This document shows, piece by piece, positions 27,221-35,840 of a stretch of 64,000 nt of DNA. A program made the position numbers and the translations under genes. The notes under the pieces were generated by a model. It saw nothing but the letters and a program-made list of their open reading frames with translations. It was not told where the DNA came from and did no database searches. The DNA lies in the NCBI GenBank assembly GCA_031430575.1, contig JANPBT010000041.1, forward strand, positions 41,667-105,666, read 5' to 3'. How positions within the stretch are numbered: position 1 is the stretch's first letter; each line of letters opens with the position of its first letter. Source of the stretch: JANMDS01 sp031430575. Lineage in GTDB: Bacteria > Pseudomonadota > Gammaproteobacteria > Burkholderiales > Casimicrobiaceae.

Positions 27221-27376
27221 CGTTCATAAAGAAGGTGGCTTGACCCAGCAAAAAATACAGCAAAGTGCGTGCGACCCGCTTGATTGGGCACTCAAAAAAT
27301 CACTGGAAACGGTGAAGCGCCAGCATCCTATAATGCAAAATGAATTAAACCAAAAACAGCATAAAAGGAGTTTCGT

Positions 27377-27946
27377 CTGGCCTCACCCCTTGAAATGAAC
27401 GCTTTCCTCGCTCAATCTGAGCGGCGCGCGTTCAAACAGGCCATGTTTGCCGTGCGTAATGAAGACGCCGCGCTTGACATCGTGCAAGACTCAATGATGA
27501 AGCTTTCGGAAAAATATGCCGACAAGCCCGCCAATGAGCTGCCAATGCTTTTTACCCGCATCGTCCAAAACACGACGCTCGATTATTTCCGCCGCACCAA
27601 AGTGCGCAATACATGGACGACACTGCTCGGTGATATATCTGGCCGCGATGGTGAAGACGACGATTTCGATCTCCTGGAAGCCTTAGAAGTTGAATCGGGT
27701 GCGCAACTGGCGCAAAGCCCGCAGCAGGCGCTTGAGCAGACGCAGACGATGACGATCATTGAGGAAGTGATCGAAAAGCTCCCCGCGCGTCAACGGGAAG
27801 CGTTTTTGCTTCGTTACTGGGAAGAGTACGACACGGCCGAGACGGCTACGGCGATGGGTTGCTCAGAAGGCAGCGTCAAGACACACTGCTCTCGGGCCGT
27901 CGCAGCGCTCTCTAAAGCGCTCAAACTGAAAGGGATTTCGCTATGA
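27377..27946 (+). CDS. ECF-type RNA polymerase sigma factor
   Basis: Alternative sigma factor of about 189 residues. Region 2 is visible (ALDIVQDSMMKLSEKY), as is the region 4 helix-turn-helix (LPARQREAFLLRYWEEYDTAETATAMGCSEGSVKTHCSRA). I place the start at CTG 27377. It follows AAGGAG by six bases and gives MASPLEMNAFLAQSERRAFKQ, matching the usual N-terminus of this betaproteobacterial group; the first ATG (27395) has no ribosome site. The next gene begins in its stop codon (ATGA). The DUF3619 and DUF3106 neighbours define a known operon type. Confidence 0.85.
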   Translation: MASPLEMNAFLAQSERRAFKQAMFAVRNEDAALDIVQDSMMKLSEKYADKPANELPMLFTRIVQNTTLDYFRRTKVRNTWTTLLGDISGRDGEDDDFDLLEALEVESGAQLAQSPQQALEQTQTMTIIEEVIEKLPARQREAFLLRYWEEYDTAETATAMGCSEGSVKTHCSRAVAALSKALKLKGISL

Positions 27947-28377
27947 CACCTCCAAATACCCCAAAAGCGAAAGCAGCACGCACTAACGCAGTGCAAGATC
28001 AAATTGGTCGTTCGATTAAACATTATCTTGATGCAAGTGCAATCAATCTTGATTCAAACATTGCGCAAAAATTAGTCGTCGCGCGGCGTGCGGCGTTAGT
28101 GGCAATGAATAGCCGCACCGCGGCAACTTCGGTCGCAGTCGGTGGTGGCGCACTTGCGCGCACGCATGGACGCACCGAAGGCGAAGACCGCGCCATGTTT
28201 TGGGGCGTTGGTCTCTTTACCGCACTCGCGCTGGCAATCTACGGCGGCATTCATTTCGATCAAAATCGTCGGGCAGTCGAGGCCGCCGAGGCTGATATTG
28301 AAATTTTGGCCTCCGATGTCCCGATCGATGCCTATTTCGATCAAGGCTTTAAGTCTTGGGTTCAACAAGGCAAATAA
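27943..28377 (+). CDS. DUF3619 membrane protein, possible anti-sigma factor
   Basis: A 144-residue single-pass protein: cytosolic helical N-terminus (RSIKHYLDASAINLDSNIAQKL), one membrane helix near residues 85-107 and a short outer tail. It matches DUF3619. The position directly after an ECF sigma gene, with a 4-bp overlap, and the topology are those of an anti-sigma factor. No zinc-binding HxxxCxxC motif is present, so that role is inference. Confidence 0.8.
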   Translation: MTPPNTPKAKAARTNAVQDQIGRSIKHYLDASAINLDSNIAQKLVVARRAALVAMNSRTAATSVAVGGGALARTHGRTEGEDRAMFWGVGLFTALALAIYGGIHFDQNRRAVEAAEADIEILASDVPIDAYFDQGFKSWVQQGK

Positions 28378-28381
28378 CGCA

Positions 28382-28984
28382 ATGAAGAATATGCGCAATT
28401 TTTTGGCTCTTGTGCTCGCGCTCGCGAGCCTTGGCCTCAGCGCGCCGAGCACCGCACAAATCTTCACCCAGCTCCCCGCCGCAGAGCAATCGATCTTAAA
28501 GCCGCTCGCCTCCGAATGGGACGCAATGAGCGCCACCCGCAAGAAAAAATGGCGTGAAATGGCAACGCGTTACCCAAGCCTTTCCGCCGAAGAGCAGCAA
28601 CGTTTGAGCGCACGCATGGCCGGTTGGTCGCGCATGACGCCCGCTGATCGCCGTGTTGCGCGCGATCAATTCCGCGCTGTGCAAAGCCCGCAAGCGGCAT
28701 CGCCCGCAGCCCGCGAAGACTTAAAGCGTAAGTGGCAAGCGTATCGAGATTTACCTGCCGAAAAACGTGCTGAACTCGAACGCAATGCACCGGTAAAAGG
28801 CGGTACGATTTCAAATGCGCGCGATGCCGTAAAGCGCGCAGGCACACCACCATTACCTGCGGCGCAGATTCCAGTGCAGCCCGTTGGCGACGTGCAGGTG
28901 CGCACCGCGCCACAAAGCCCGCCAATCCCCGTCAAGGCGATGGCGCAAACCCCCGGCACCTCACCGACGCAGCAACCCCGCTAG
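28382..28984 (+). CDS. DUF3106 exported protein
   Basis: A 200-residue exported protein. The signal peptide is MKNMRNFLALVLALASLGLS, ending near STAQ (residue 26). The mature part has the DUF3106 repeats rich in Trp, Lys and Arg (LASEWDAMSATRKKKWREMA; RLSARMAGWSRMTPADRR), similar in style to heavy-metal-sensing periplasmic proteins. A Pro/Ala-rich tail follows. Start 28382 lies four bases after the DUF3619 stop. One repeat copy encodes LPAAQI in the low-complexity tail. Confidence 0.85.
   Translation: MKNMRNFLALVLALASLGLSAPSTAQIFTQLPAAEQSILKPLASEWDAMSATRKKKWREMATRYPSLSAEEQQRLSARMAGWSRMTPADRRVARDQFRAVQSPQAASPAAREDLKRKWQAYRDLPAEKRAELERNAPVKGGTISNARDAVKRAGTPPLPAAQIPVQPVGDVQVRTAPQSPPIPVKAMAQTPGTSPTQQPR
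28853..28870 (-). repeat. CTGCGCCGCAG motif inside the DUF3106 gene
   Basis: Exact core at 28857-28867 read as L-P-A-A-Q-I in the Pro/Ala-rich tail. Confidence 0.9.
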
Positions 28985-29080
28985 CAAAAAGGTCGGCGCG
29001 CAGGTGACGTAAGCAACGTAAGCAACGCCTACAATTCAAGATTGAATTTTTGCCCCCGCCCTTGAGCGGCACTTCACACT

Positions 29081-29563
29081 GTGGAATCATCGCCCGCCCC
29101 TAAATTAACGCTGATTGCACCCGCGCCTGGATTTCGACGCTTTGGGGCGTTTGTGCACGAGGGCTTCTTTCTCGTTGCGCTCGTATTTATCGCGATGTTG
29201 TTAGTCACGCGACTGGCAGGCGGCGAGCTCAAAGGCTACTCGCGCACCATCGGGCAAGTTTTTCTGTTTCTGGTGATGGGTGGTTACTTTATTTGGCAGT
29301 GGACAAACGGTCGACGCACGTTGGCACAAAAAACATGGAGCCTCGCACTGCGCACTGCCACTGGCGCAACGCTTGACGTTCGCAGCGCTGCTTTGCGTTA
29401 CCTCACCGCATGGATTGGTCCTGCGATGGCGCTTGGTGCATATACGGCGATCGGCCGCGGAGGCCTCGCGCTTCTTTTGCTTAATTTCGCGTGGATTTTT
29501 GTTGACCGCGATGGGCAAACTCTGCATGATCGTATCGCGGGAACGCGGCTGGTGCGTGTTTAG
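29081..29563 (+). CDS. RDD-family membrane protein
   Basis: A 160-residue protein with the RDD layout: FRRFGAFVHEGFFLVALVFIAMLL at the first helix, a second helix near 68-85 followed by WTNGRRTLAQKTWSLAL, and a C-terminal FVDRDGQTLHDRIAGTRLV. Some RDD proteins are Na+/H+ exchangers, but most are uncharacterised. GTG 29081 starts the frame. It is the last gene of the sigma-factor cluster, 96 bp after DUF3106, and it faces ftsH across an inverted repeat pair. Confidence 0.85.
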   Translation: MESSPAPKLTLIAPAPGFRRFGAFVHEGFFLVALVFIAMLLVTRLAGGELKGYSRTIGQVFLFLVMGGYFIWQWTNGRRTLAQKTWSLALRTATGATLDVRSAALRYLTAWIGPAMALGAYTAIGRGGLALLLLNFAWIFVDRDGQTLHDRIAGTRLVRV

Positions 29564-29595
29564 TTGATCGCGCGGTAGGCAGCTGATTTCACACA

Positions 29596-29649
29596 AAACT
29601 GCGCCGCAGGTATTGGCTAAATTTTTAGTCAATACCTGCGGCGCAGTTT
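29596..29649. terminator. inverted pair of CTGCGCCGCAG motifs, bidirectional terminator
   Basis: Forward copy (core 29599-29609) and reverse copy (core 29636-29646) form a perfect stem of about 20 bp, AAACTGCGCCGCAGGTATTG with its complement. It lies between the convergent RDD and ftsH genes. Confidence 0.88.
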
Positions 29650-29671
29650 CGCCCGCCAGAGCGGGAATTAT

Positions 29672-31570
29672 CTAAACCGATGGTGTGGTGGCGACCGTCT
29701 CCTGTGGAGCGCTGCCCGATGCCGGTGGATCATCTTTCACTGGCGGTGGCGTGTAGATCTTTGGCGCACGTGGCGGTCTGCCTTCCATGATGTCGTTGAT
29801 CTGATCAGCATCAATGGTCTCAAGCTCCAAGAGCGCATTGGCCATCGCATGCATTTTGTCGGCGTTATCTTCAATCAATTTACGGGCACGGGCGTATTGC
29901 TCATCGATAATGCGGCGAACTTCCGTATCGACTTTTTGCATCGTGGCTTCTGAGATATTTTTAGTCTGCGTGACGCTGCGGCCTAAAAAGACTTCCCCTT
30001 CGTTTTCGGCATAAACCATTGGGCCTAGCGATTCCGTCATGCCATAACGCATCACCATGTCGCGGGCGAGCTGCGTTGCGCGTTCGAAGTCGTTCGATGC
30101 GCCGGTCGTCATCTGATTCATGAAGACTTCTTCGGCAATCCGCCCACCAAAAAGCATGGCCATCATATTGAGCATGCGGTCTTTGTCAAGGCTGTAGCGA
30201 TCACCCTCGGGTAATTGCAAGGTTAAGCCTAGCGCACGACCGCGCGGCATGATCGTAACTTTATGCACTGGATCGGTCTTAGGCAACAAGCGCGCGACTA
30301 AGGCATGGCCAGACTCATGGTAAGCGGTGTTGCGGCGCTCTTCTTCTGGCATCACCATGGAGCGGCGCTCGGTGCCCATCATGATTTTGTCTTTCGCCAT
30401 TTCGAAGTCGTTCATGTCTACGAAACGCTTGGTTTTGCGAGCAGCAAAGAGTGCCGCTTCATTAACCAAATTGGCTAGATCTGCTCCGGACATGCCTGGA
30501 GTGCCGCGCGCGAGGATGTCTGCTTTCACATCTTCTGCCAGCGGCACTTTACGCATATGCACATTCAAAATTTGCTCACGCCCGCGCACATCGGGCAGCG
30601 GCACGACCACTTGCCGATCAAAGCGGCCAGGACGCATTAAAGCCGGATCAAGCACATCAGGTCGGTTGGTCGCGGCAATCACGATCACCCCTTGATTACC
30701 CTCAAAGCCATCCATTTCGACGAGCAATTGATTGAGCGTTTGCTCGCGCTCATCATTACCACCGCCCACGCCCGCGCCGCGCTGACGGCCTACCGCATCG
30801 ATCTCGTCGATAAAAATAATGCACGGCGAATTTTTCTTTGCTTGCTCAAACATGTCGCGCACGCGGGACGCACCGACGCCGACAAACATCTCAACAAAAT
30901 CAGAGCCTGAAATTGAGAAGAATGGCACTTTTGCCTCGCCCGCAATCGCCTTAGCCAGCAAAGTTTTACCCGTTCCAGGTGAGCCCACCATCAGCACACC
31001 GCGCGGAATGCGCCCGCCCAATTTTTGAAATTTTGACGGGTCGCGCAAGAAATCGACGATCTCGGTGACTTCTTCTTTTGCTTCATCGCAGCCCGCGACA
31101 TCGGCGAAAGTAATCGAATTATTATTCTCATCCAAAAGCCTTGCTTTGCTTTTACCAAACGAGAATGCGCCGCCTTTGCCGCCGCCCTGCATCTGTCGCA
31201 TGACATAAAACCACGCACCAATGAGAAGCAGCATCGGAAACCAATTAATCAAGATCGAGGTGAGCATCGATTGCTCTTCCTCAGGCTTGGCGGCGACTTT
31301 AACGCCCGACTTAATCATGTCGTCCACCATCCACAAGCTCATGCCCGGAGAGTAGCTGACAAATTTCTTGCCGTCTTTGTCTTCCCATTTAATGGTGCGC
31401 CCTTCTACGTAGGCGGTGGTCACGCGCTTGGCGTAGACCTCGTCCATGAGGGTCGAATACGGCGCTTCATTGCCGGTGCCGCGCTGGCGCTTATCAAATT
31501 GCTGCACGACCATCACCACAACGATGCCGATGACCGCCCAAATACCGATATTTTTCAGAAGACTATTCAC
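29672..31570 (-). CDS. ftsH: ATP-dependent zinc metalloprotease FtsH
   Basis: Inner-membrane AAA+ protease that removes misfolded membrane proteins and short-lived regulators. The 632-residue protein has two N-terminal helices (about 5-23 and 103-123) around a periplasmic domain, Walker A GSPGTGKT (196-203), Walker B IIFIDEID (251-258) and the zinc site HESGH (418-422). The start is GTG 31570, with AGGAG upstream. It follows rlmE on the same strand, the standard rlmE-ftsH order, with a 177-bp gap. Confidence 0.98.
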   Translation of the reverse strand: MNSLLKNIGIWAVIGIVVVMVVQQFDKRQRGTGNEAPYSTLMDEVYAKRVTTAYVEGRTIKWEDKDGKKFVSYSPGMSLWMVDDMIKSGVKVAAKPEEEQSMLTSILINWFPMLLLIGAWFYVMRQMQGGGKGGAFSFGKSKARLLDENNNSITFADVAGCDEAKEEVTEIVDFLRDPSKFQKLGGRIPRGVLMVGSPGTGKTLLAKAIAGEAKVPFFSISGSDFVEMFVGVGASRVRDMFEQAKKNSPCIIFIDEIDAVGRQRGAGVGGGNDEREQTLNQLLVEMDGFEGNQGVIVIAATNRPDVLDPALMRPGRFDRQVVVPLPDVRGREQILNVHMRKVPLAEDVKADILARGTPGMSGADLANLVNEAALFAARKTKRFVDMNDFEMAKDKIMMGTERRSMVMPEEERRNTAYHESGHALVARLLPKTDPVHKVTIMPRGRALGLTLQLPEGDRYSLDKDRMLNMMAMLFGGRIAEEVFMNQMTTGASNDFERATQLARDMVMRYGMTESLGPMVYAENEGEVFLGRSVTQTKNISEATMQKVDTEVRRIIDEQYARARKLIEDNADKMHAMANALLELETIDADQINDIMEGRPPRAPKIYTPPPVKDDPPASGSAPQETVATTPSV

Positions 31571-31747
31571 TGTGGCAAAACTCCTATTACCTGAAAATGA
31601 TTTTACGCGCTTAGTAAAGGGAAGCGCTTAAATCGTGACGGCTGAACGGGTAATCCCCAATAAGACGTTCCTCGATGCAACATCTACTGACATCGCTTGG
31701 AAGATCGGACAATCAAGACCATTGCAACCTTTTCAAACTCATTGCGT

Positions 31748-32407
31748 CTATTTGGGGCCGGTGCACAATAAAAACAACTCTGGGCTGCGATCACGGCTCG
31801 CTTTGGGCTTGCGGGTTTCCACTTTTGTGAAATGCTTGCGCAAATGCACGATAAATTCAGTAAAACCAGCGCCTTGGAAAACTTTGGTGAGAAATTTCCC
31901 ATCTGGCCCTAGATGCGAGAGTGCGAAATCAGCGGCGAGTTCCGCCAAATAAAGCACGCGCGGCATATCGAGGCTCGCCATCCCGCTCATATTGGGTGCC
32001 ATGTCTGAGAGCACCACATCGACCGCCCGCCCGCCCAGAGCGGCTGAAATCGCCTCCAATGGCCCTGTTTCCGTGAAATCGCCTTGAATGAAAGTGACTT
32101 TAGCCAAGCCCTGCATTTCCAAAATATCAGTCGCAATGATGGTCGCATCGCCGTTGGTTCGCCGCAATGCCACTTGACTCCAGCTCCCCGGGGCGCTGCC
32201 TAAATCAACGATCACTTTACCGGGCTTTAATAGCTTATCTTTTTCATCGATTTCGAGTAATTTATAGGCCGCACGCGAGCGATACCCCTCCTCGGCCGCT
32301 TTTTTGACGTAAGGGTCGCTGGTATGCTCCTGCATCCACGTCGAGCTTTTACGATGCTTTTTATTATCGGGATTGAGGGGGGAAAAGCTGGGTTTGCGTG
32401 CGGTCAT
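31748..32407 (-). CDS. rlmE: 23S rRNA (uridine-2552-2'-O) methyltransferase
   Basis: Heat-shock rRNA methyltransferase (RrmJ/FtsJ) that 2'-O-methylates U2552 late in 50S assembly. The 219-residue product carries the SAM motif VIVDLGSAPGSWSQVA and the acidic catalytic segments VLSDMAPNMSG and FLTKVFQGAGF, which supply the D and K of the K-D-K-E tetrad. It is upstream of ftsH and divergent from yhbY across a 95-bp gap containing one repeat copy. Confidence 0.97.
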   Translation of the reverse strand: MTARKPSFSPLNPDNKKHRKSSTWMQEHTSDPYVKKAAEEGYRSRAAYKLLEIDEKDKLLKPGKVIVDLGSAPGSWSQVALRRTNGDATIIATDILEMQGLAKVTFIQGDFTETGPLEAISAALGGRAVDVVLSDMAPNMSGMASLDMPRVLYLAELAADFALSHLGPDGKFLTKVFQGAGFTEFIVHLRKHFTKVETRKPKASRDRSPELFLLCTGPK

Positions 32408-32432
32408 GGCTAGATTGTAAGATTTAGAGGTA

Positions 32433-32450
32433 AATCTGCGCCGCAGGTAT
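32433..32450 (+). repeat. CTGCGCCGCAG motif, forward copy
   Basis: Exact core at 32436-32446 between the divergent rlmE and yhbY starts. Confidence 0.9.
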
Positions 32451-32502
32451 TTTTAATTCCACGCGCATGATTTGCCGTCGCGACGCGCGTAAACTGTAAG
32501 TT

Positions 32503-33390
32503 ATGGCTCTTTTAGAACTCCCCCCCGCAGCAAAGCGCGAATTACGCGGCATTGCCCATCACATTGATCCGGTCGTCATGATCGGCCAGCATGGCATCAC
32601 CGGGCCGCTGCTGCATGAGATCGACAACGCACTCATTTCGCACGAGTTGGTTAAAGTGCGCGTCCACGGCGACGACCGCCAAGAGCGCAATCAAATGTTG
32701 CTCAAAATTTGCGATGCACTTTCTTGCGCGCCGGTGCAACATCTAGGCAAACTTTTCATCCTCTTTCGCCCCGGAAAAGTCGGCGCGATTAAAGGTGCAG
32801 CCGCCGCAGCAAAGCCCGCCAAAGAGCGCCCAAAGCATACTGATTTCCCTGCTGCGCCCGCGCGCGGCACAACGCCGCAGACAAAAAAACCACGCGCCGA
32901 TGCCAGTGAGGCAAAAGCCCGTGCCCCCGGCAAATCTGCGAAGCGAGGCGAATGGTGGGATGCGTCGCTGCCGGTCGCGCCGCGCGCGCCCAAAGCCAAG
33001 CGCGGCGTAACGCCCAACCCGCGCACCCGCGCCCCGCGCGCTGGGCAAGATTCACTTTTTGGTAACAAACGCCCGCCGCCACGCGCCGCAAACGAATCGC
33101 CTTTTGAGCCGCGCGGGCGCACAGCACCTGCCGACTCTGGCATGATTGTGCCGCCGCCGACCGAGTCGCGTCGTCGCCTGCGGGCAGACGCTGCGGAGCA
33201 AAAATTTGCCGCCGCCGGTGGTGACGAGAATAAACGCTACCGCTGGAAAGATCGCGACAGCTGGCCGACCAACGAACGCACACCGCGCCCAACCACCCGC
33301 ACGACGCCAAAGGCAAACGTGCGCGGCGCCGCCCGAAACACGCCGCCCGGCGGCACGCAATCGCGGCGGCGATTGAAAGACGGCGCGTAA
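32503..33390 (+). CDS. yhbY: YhbY-family RNA-binding protein with long basic tail
   Basis: Ribosome-assembly RNA-binding protein. Residues 1-97 are the CRM domain (MALLELPPAAKRELRGIAHHIDPVVMIGQHG, then ELVKVRVHGDDR). Typical YhbY ends about here; this protein continues for nearly 200 residues of low-complexity sequence rich in Ala, Pro, Arg and Lys, with repeated SRRRL-type ends. The tail looks disordered and basic, suited to extra RNA contacts. The frame is open and uninterrupted, so this is a real extension. The rlmE-yhbY divergence is usual in proteobacteria. Confidence 0.92.
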   Translation: MALLELPPAAKRELRGIAHHIDPVVMIGQHGITGPLLHEIDNALISHELVKVRVHGDDRQERNQMLLKICDALSCAPVQHLGKLFILFRPGKVGAIKGAAAAAKPAKERPKHTDFPAAPARGTTPQTKKPRADASEAKARAPGKSAKRGEWWDASLPVAPRAPKAKRGVTPNPRTRAPRAGQDSLFGNKRPPPRAANESPFEPRGRTAPADSGMIVPPPTESRRRLRADAAEQKFAAAGGDENKRYRWKDRDSWPTNERTPRPTTRTTPKANVRGAARNTPPGGTQSRRRLKDGA

Positions 33391-33439
33391 AGCGGCGTTT
33401 GAGCGCGAATCGGCAATCAAAAGCCCTCAAAAATGCCCA

Positions 33440-33457
33440 AATCTGCGCCGCAGGTAC
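33440..33457 (+). repeat. CTGCGCCGCAG motif, forward copy
   Basis: Exact core at 33443-33453, between yhbY and the BamE-like start at 33490. Confidence 0.9.
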
Positions 33458-33489
33458 ACCCTTTTTTTGAACCCAATCCTCTAAAAAAT

Positions 33490-33984
33490 ATGACCGATAC
33501 TCTTAAACGCCTTTTAGTTTTGTTTTCGATCTGCGCCGCGATGGTCGGCTGCGATGCCGTGCAGCGGCAAGAGCTGCAAGTTGGCGCGAGTAAAGATGCG
33601 GTGATGGCGCAAATGGGCCAGCCCGACACGGTCTGGAAAGAAGCGGATGGGCGCGAGCTCTGGGATTACCCGCGTGGCCCAGAAGGCACCGAAACGCTGC
33701 GCATGACGATTAGCCCCGACGGTGTTTTAAAAGACATTTTGAATACGCTAACTGAATCCAACTTCAGCCAAATTCAAAACGGTATGAATAAAGAACAAGT
33801 GCGCCGCCTGCTGGGTCGCCCCGGCTTCCAAAAGCAATATGGCAACAATCGCGCAGGCAATACATGGGAATGGAAATACATGCGCGATCGCAATACGCAG
33901 ATGCTATTCGCGATTGAATTTGATGGCAACGGCATCGTCATCGGCAAAGGCTCGACCGATCCATCGCTGACCAAGCCGCAATAA
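33490..33984 (+). CDS. BamE/SmpA-like lipoprotein with two repeats
   Basis: A 164-residue lipoprotein: signal peptide MTDTLKRLLVLFSICAAMVG and lipid-anchor Cys21. The mature part holds two copies of the SmpA/OmlA motif: VGASKDAVMAQMGQPDTVW (near 32-50) and NGMNKEQVRRLLGRPGFQKQY (near 97-117). BamE has a single copy and works in outer-membrane protein assembly; a tandem version probably has a related envelope role. The frame opens at 33433, but ATG 33490 gives the signal peptide. Six bases separate it from the next gene. Confidence 0.8.
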   Translation: MTDTLKRLLVLFSICAAMVGCDAVQRQELQVGASKDAVMAQMGQPDTVWKEADGRELWDYPRGPEGTETLRMTISPDGVLKDILNTLTESNFSQIQNGMNKEQVRRLLGRPGFQKQYGNNRAGNTWEWKYMRDRNTQMLFAIEFDGNGIVIGKGSTDPSLTKPQ

Positions 33985-33989
33985 TCCGC

Positions 33990-34367
33990 ATGGCCGCGCC
34001 ACTTGTCGCGCTAACATCAGGGCAAATTGCTCACGCACTCGCGAGCGCTTCACTATCGCAATGGCAAATGAAAAATGGCGCAATGGAGCGCATTTACCGC
34101 ACGGGTGGCTGGAAGGCCACGCTGCTTCTGGTCAACGCCGTTGGCCACCTGTGTGAAGTGGCTTGGCATCATCCAGAATTGATCGCGACCTACGGTCAAC
34201 TGATCATTCGCCTCAACACCCACGATGTGAACGGGATCTCAGCGCGCGACATCGCGCTTGCTGAAAAAATCGAGGCGATGCTCGCGTGGAATCCCGCAGC
34301 AGAATCAGGCGGCGCGCTCGAGGGCATACCGAGCGCGGACGCCCGGTTCACTTACCTCAAGCCTTAA
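33990..34367 (+). CDS. phhB: pterin-4a-carbinolamine dehydratase
   Basis: Small enzyme (125 residues) that dehydrates 4a-hydroxytetrahydrobiopterin, recycling the cofactor of aromatic amino acid hydroxylases. The active-site signature is clear: EVAWHHPEL with His60-His61-Pro62, then a third histidine, His78, in RLNTHDVNGISARD. No phenylalanine hydroxylase gene is in view, so a moonlighting or generic role is possible. It follows the lipoprotein gene by five bases. Confidence 0.88.
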   Translation: MAAPLVALTSGQIAHALASASLSQWQMKNGAMERIYRTGGWKATLLLVNAVGHLCEVAWHHPELIATYGQLIIRLNTHDVNGISARDIALAEKIEAMLAWNPAAESGGALEGIPSADARFTYLKP

Positions 34368-34375
34368 TTTTTCAA

Positions 34376-34393
34376 ATACCTGCGGCGCAGATT
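34376..34393 (-). repeat. CTGCGCCGCAG motif, reverse copy
   Basis: Exact core at 34380-34390, 12 bp past the dehydratase stop and 24 bp from the convergent dnaJ stop. Confidence 0.9.
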
Positions 34394-34414
34394 TCGCCTT
34401 TTCAGAGGCAAATA

Positions 34415-35530
34415 CTACTTAAATAGCTTATCAAAAAAGCCTTTTTCTTTTGGCTTTTGACGATCTGCATTTTGGCCAGAAATTTCTTCAAATTCGCGCA
34501 AAAGCTCTTTTTGGCGCGCAGTCAAATTTACGGGCGTCTCAAGCGCTACATGGCAATATAAATCTCCGGCGATACTCGCCCGAACGGGCTTCACGCCCTT
34601 GCCGCGTAAACGAAAGGTTTGCCCCGACTGCGTTTCGGCAGGAATTTTGAGCGAGGCTTTGCCGTCAAGGGTGGGGATCTCAAGCTCGCCGCCCAACGCC
34701 GCAGTAGAAAACGAAACGGGCATTTCGCAATGCAAATCTGCCCCATCGCGCTGGAATACAGCATGCGCTTTGAGCGAAATAACGACATATAAATCACCGG
34801 TGGGCCCACCGGCTGCCCCGGGCTCACCCTCGCCAGACAAGCGAATGCGGTCATCCGTATCGACGCCCGGCGGGATTTTGACTTCAAGCGTCTTGGAGCG
34901 CTTAACTTTGCCCGCGCCACCGCAGGCATTGCAAGGATCAGGAATCATCTTGCCGCTGCCCTGACACTGGGGGCAGGCTTGCTGCATCTGAAATGGACCC
35001 GCGCGCACGTTGACCACGCCCGCGCCATTGCAGGTCGTGCAGGTAATGGGCTTAGTGCCGGGCTTCGCGCCACTGCCTTTGCACACTTCACAGTCTTCGT
35101 AGCTCGGAATTTTGATCGTCGTCGTCGTGCCCTTCGCGGCTTCTTCGAGCGAAATTTCTAAGTTGTAGCGCAAATCTGAGCCCCGCGCAGGCCCGCCCCG
35201 CCCACGCGCGCTACCACCGCCACGACCACCAAAAATATCACCAAAAATATCGCCAAATGCGTCGGAGAATCCACCCGCTCCCGCACCAGCGCCCATGCTT
35301 TGATCAACACCGGCATGTCCATACTGGTCGTAAGCGCCGCGCTTTTTAGCGTCCGAAAGCATCTCATAGGCTTCTTTAGCCTCTTTGAATTTTTCTTCGG
35401 ATTCTTTATTGTCGGGATTGCGATCAGGGTGATACTTCATCGCAAGCTTGCGATAAGATTTTTTGATGTCTTCTTCAGTAGCGTCGCGATTGACGCCTAA
35501 GACTTGGTAATAGTCGCGCTTGGTGGCCAT
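34415..35530 (-). CDS. dnaJ: chaperone DnaJ
   Basis: Hsp40 co-chaperone that stimulates DnaK ATPase and delivers substrates; 371 residues. The J domain opens MATKRDYYQVLGVNRDATEE and has the HPD triad at 34-36. A Gly/Phe-rich linker follows, then four CxxCxGxG zinc motifs and the C-terminal substrate domains. The frame runs to 35560, but 35530 is the family start. dnaK and grpE are not next to it here; it has its own sigma-32-like promoter. Confidence 0.97.
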   Translation of the reverse strand: MATKRDYYQVLGVNRDATEEDIKKSYRKLAMKYHPDRNPDNKESEEKFKEAKEAYEMLSDAKKRGAYDQYGHAGVDQSMGAGAGAGGFSDAFGDIFGDIFGGRGGGSARGRGGPARGSDLRYNLEISLEEAAKGTTTTIKIPSYEDCEVCKGSGAKPGTKPITCTTCNGAGVVNVRAGPFQMQQACPQCQGSGKMIPDPCNACGGAGKVKRSKTLEVKIPPGVDTDDRIRLSGEGEPGAAGGPTGDLYVVISLKAHAVFQRDGADLHCEMPVSFSTAALGGELEIPTLDGKASLKIPAETQSGQTFRLRGKGVKPVRASIAGDLYCHVALETPVNLTARQKELLREFEEISGQNADRQKPKEKGFFDKLFK

Positions 35531-35840
35531 GGTCGTGCTGTAAATATAGTTTCGAAGCACGTGGGGGTGAAAATTTTGGTTTCAAGCCCAAAAGCAATCG
35601 TTTTTTCATCGCGCACAAAATGGCTGCCACTACGGCGCGTCCTCTCGCTGCTTCTTAAATCCGATCAGCGATTTTCGCTATTGACACGGCTCAAAGCACA
35701 CAAGACTCCTCGCGTTGAGATCTCCGCCGCAGCGCCAGCAGATCGTCGACCCAAACACCACCCGCGCGCTGACGTCGTGAGATTACTAAACCGCTCGTTT
35801 GGTAAAAACTAATATAGGCGGTTCACTTAAGCCGAAGTTG
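35531..35840. other. intergenic region upstream of dnaJ
   Basis: 310 bp without a gene. It holds the dnaJ heat-shock promoter (35559-35586); I see nothing else clear. Confidence 0.65.
35559..35586 (-). promoter_or_regulatory. sigma-32 heat-shock promoter of dnaJ
   Basis: On the minus strand CTTGAAA (35586-35580), a 13-bp spacer, then CCCCACGT (35566-35559). This is close to the CTTGAAA-N13-CCCCATNT consensus, about 30 bp before the ATG. Confidence 0.75.

Noticed and set aside
27189..27398. 69-codon frame before the sigma factor
   Set aside because: It runs through a motif copy and the sigma gene's ribosome site, with no start signal of its own.
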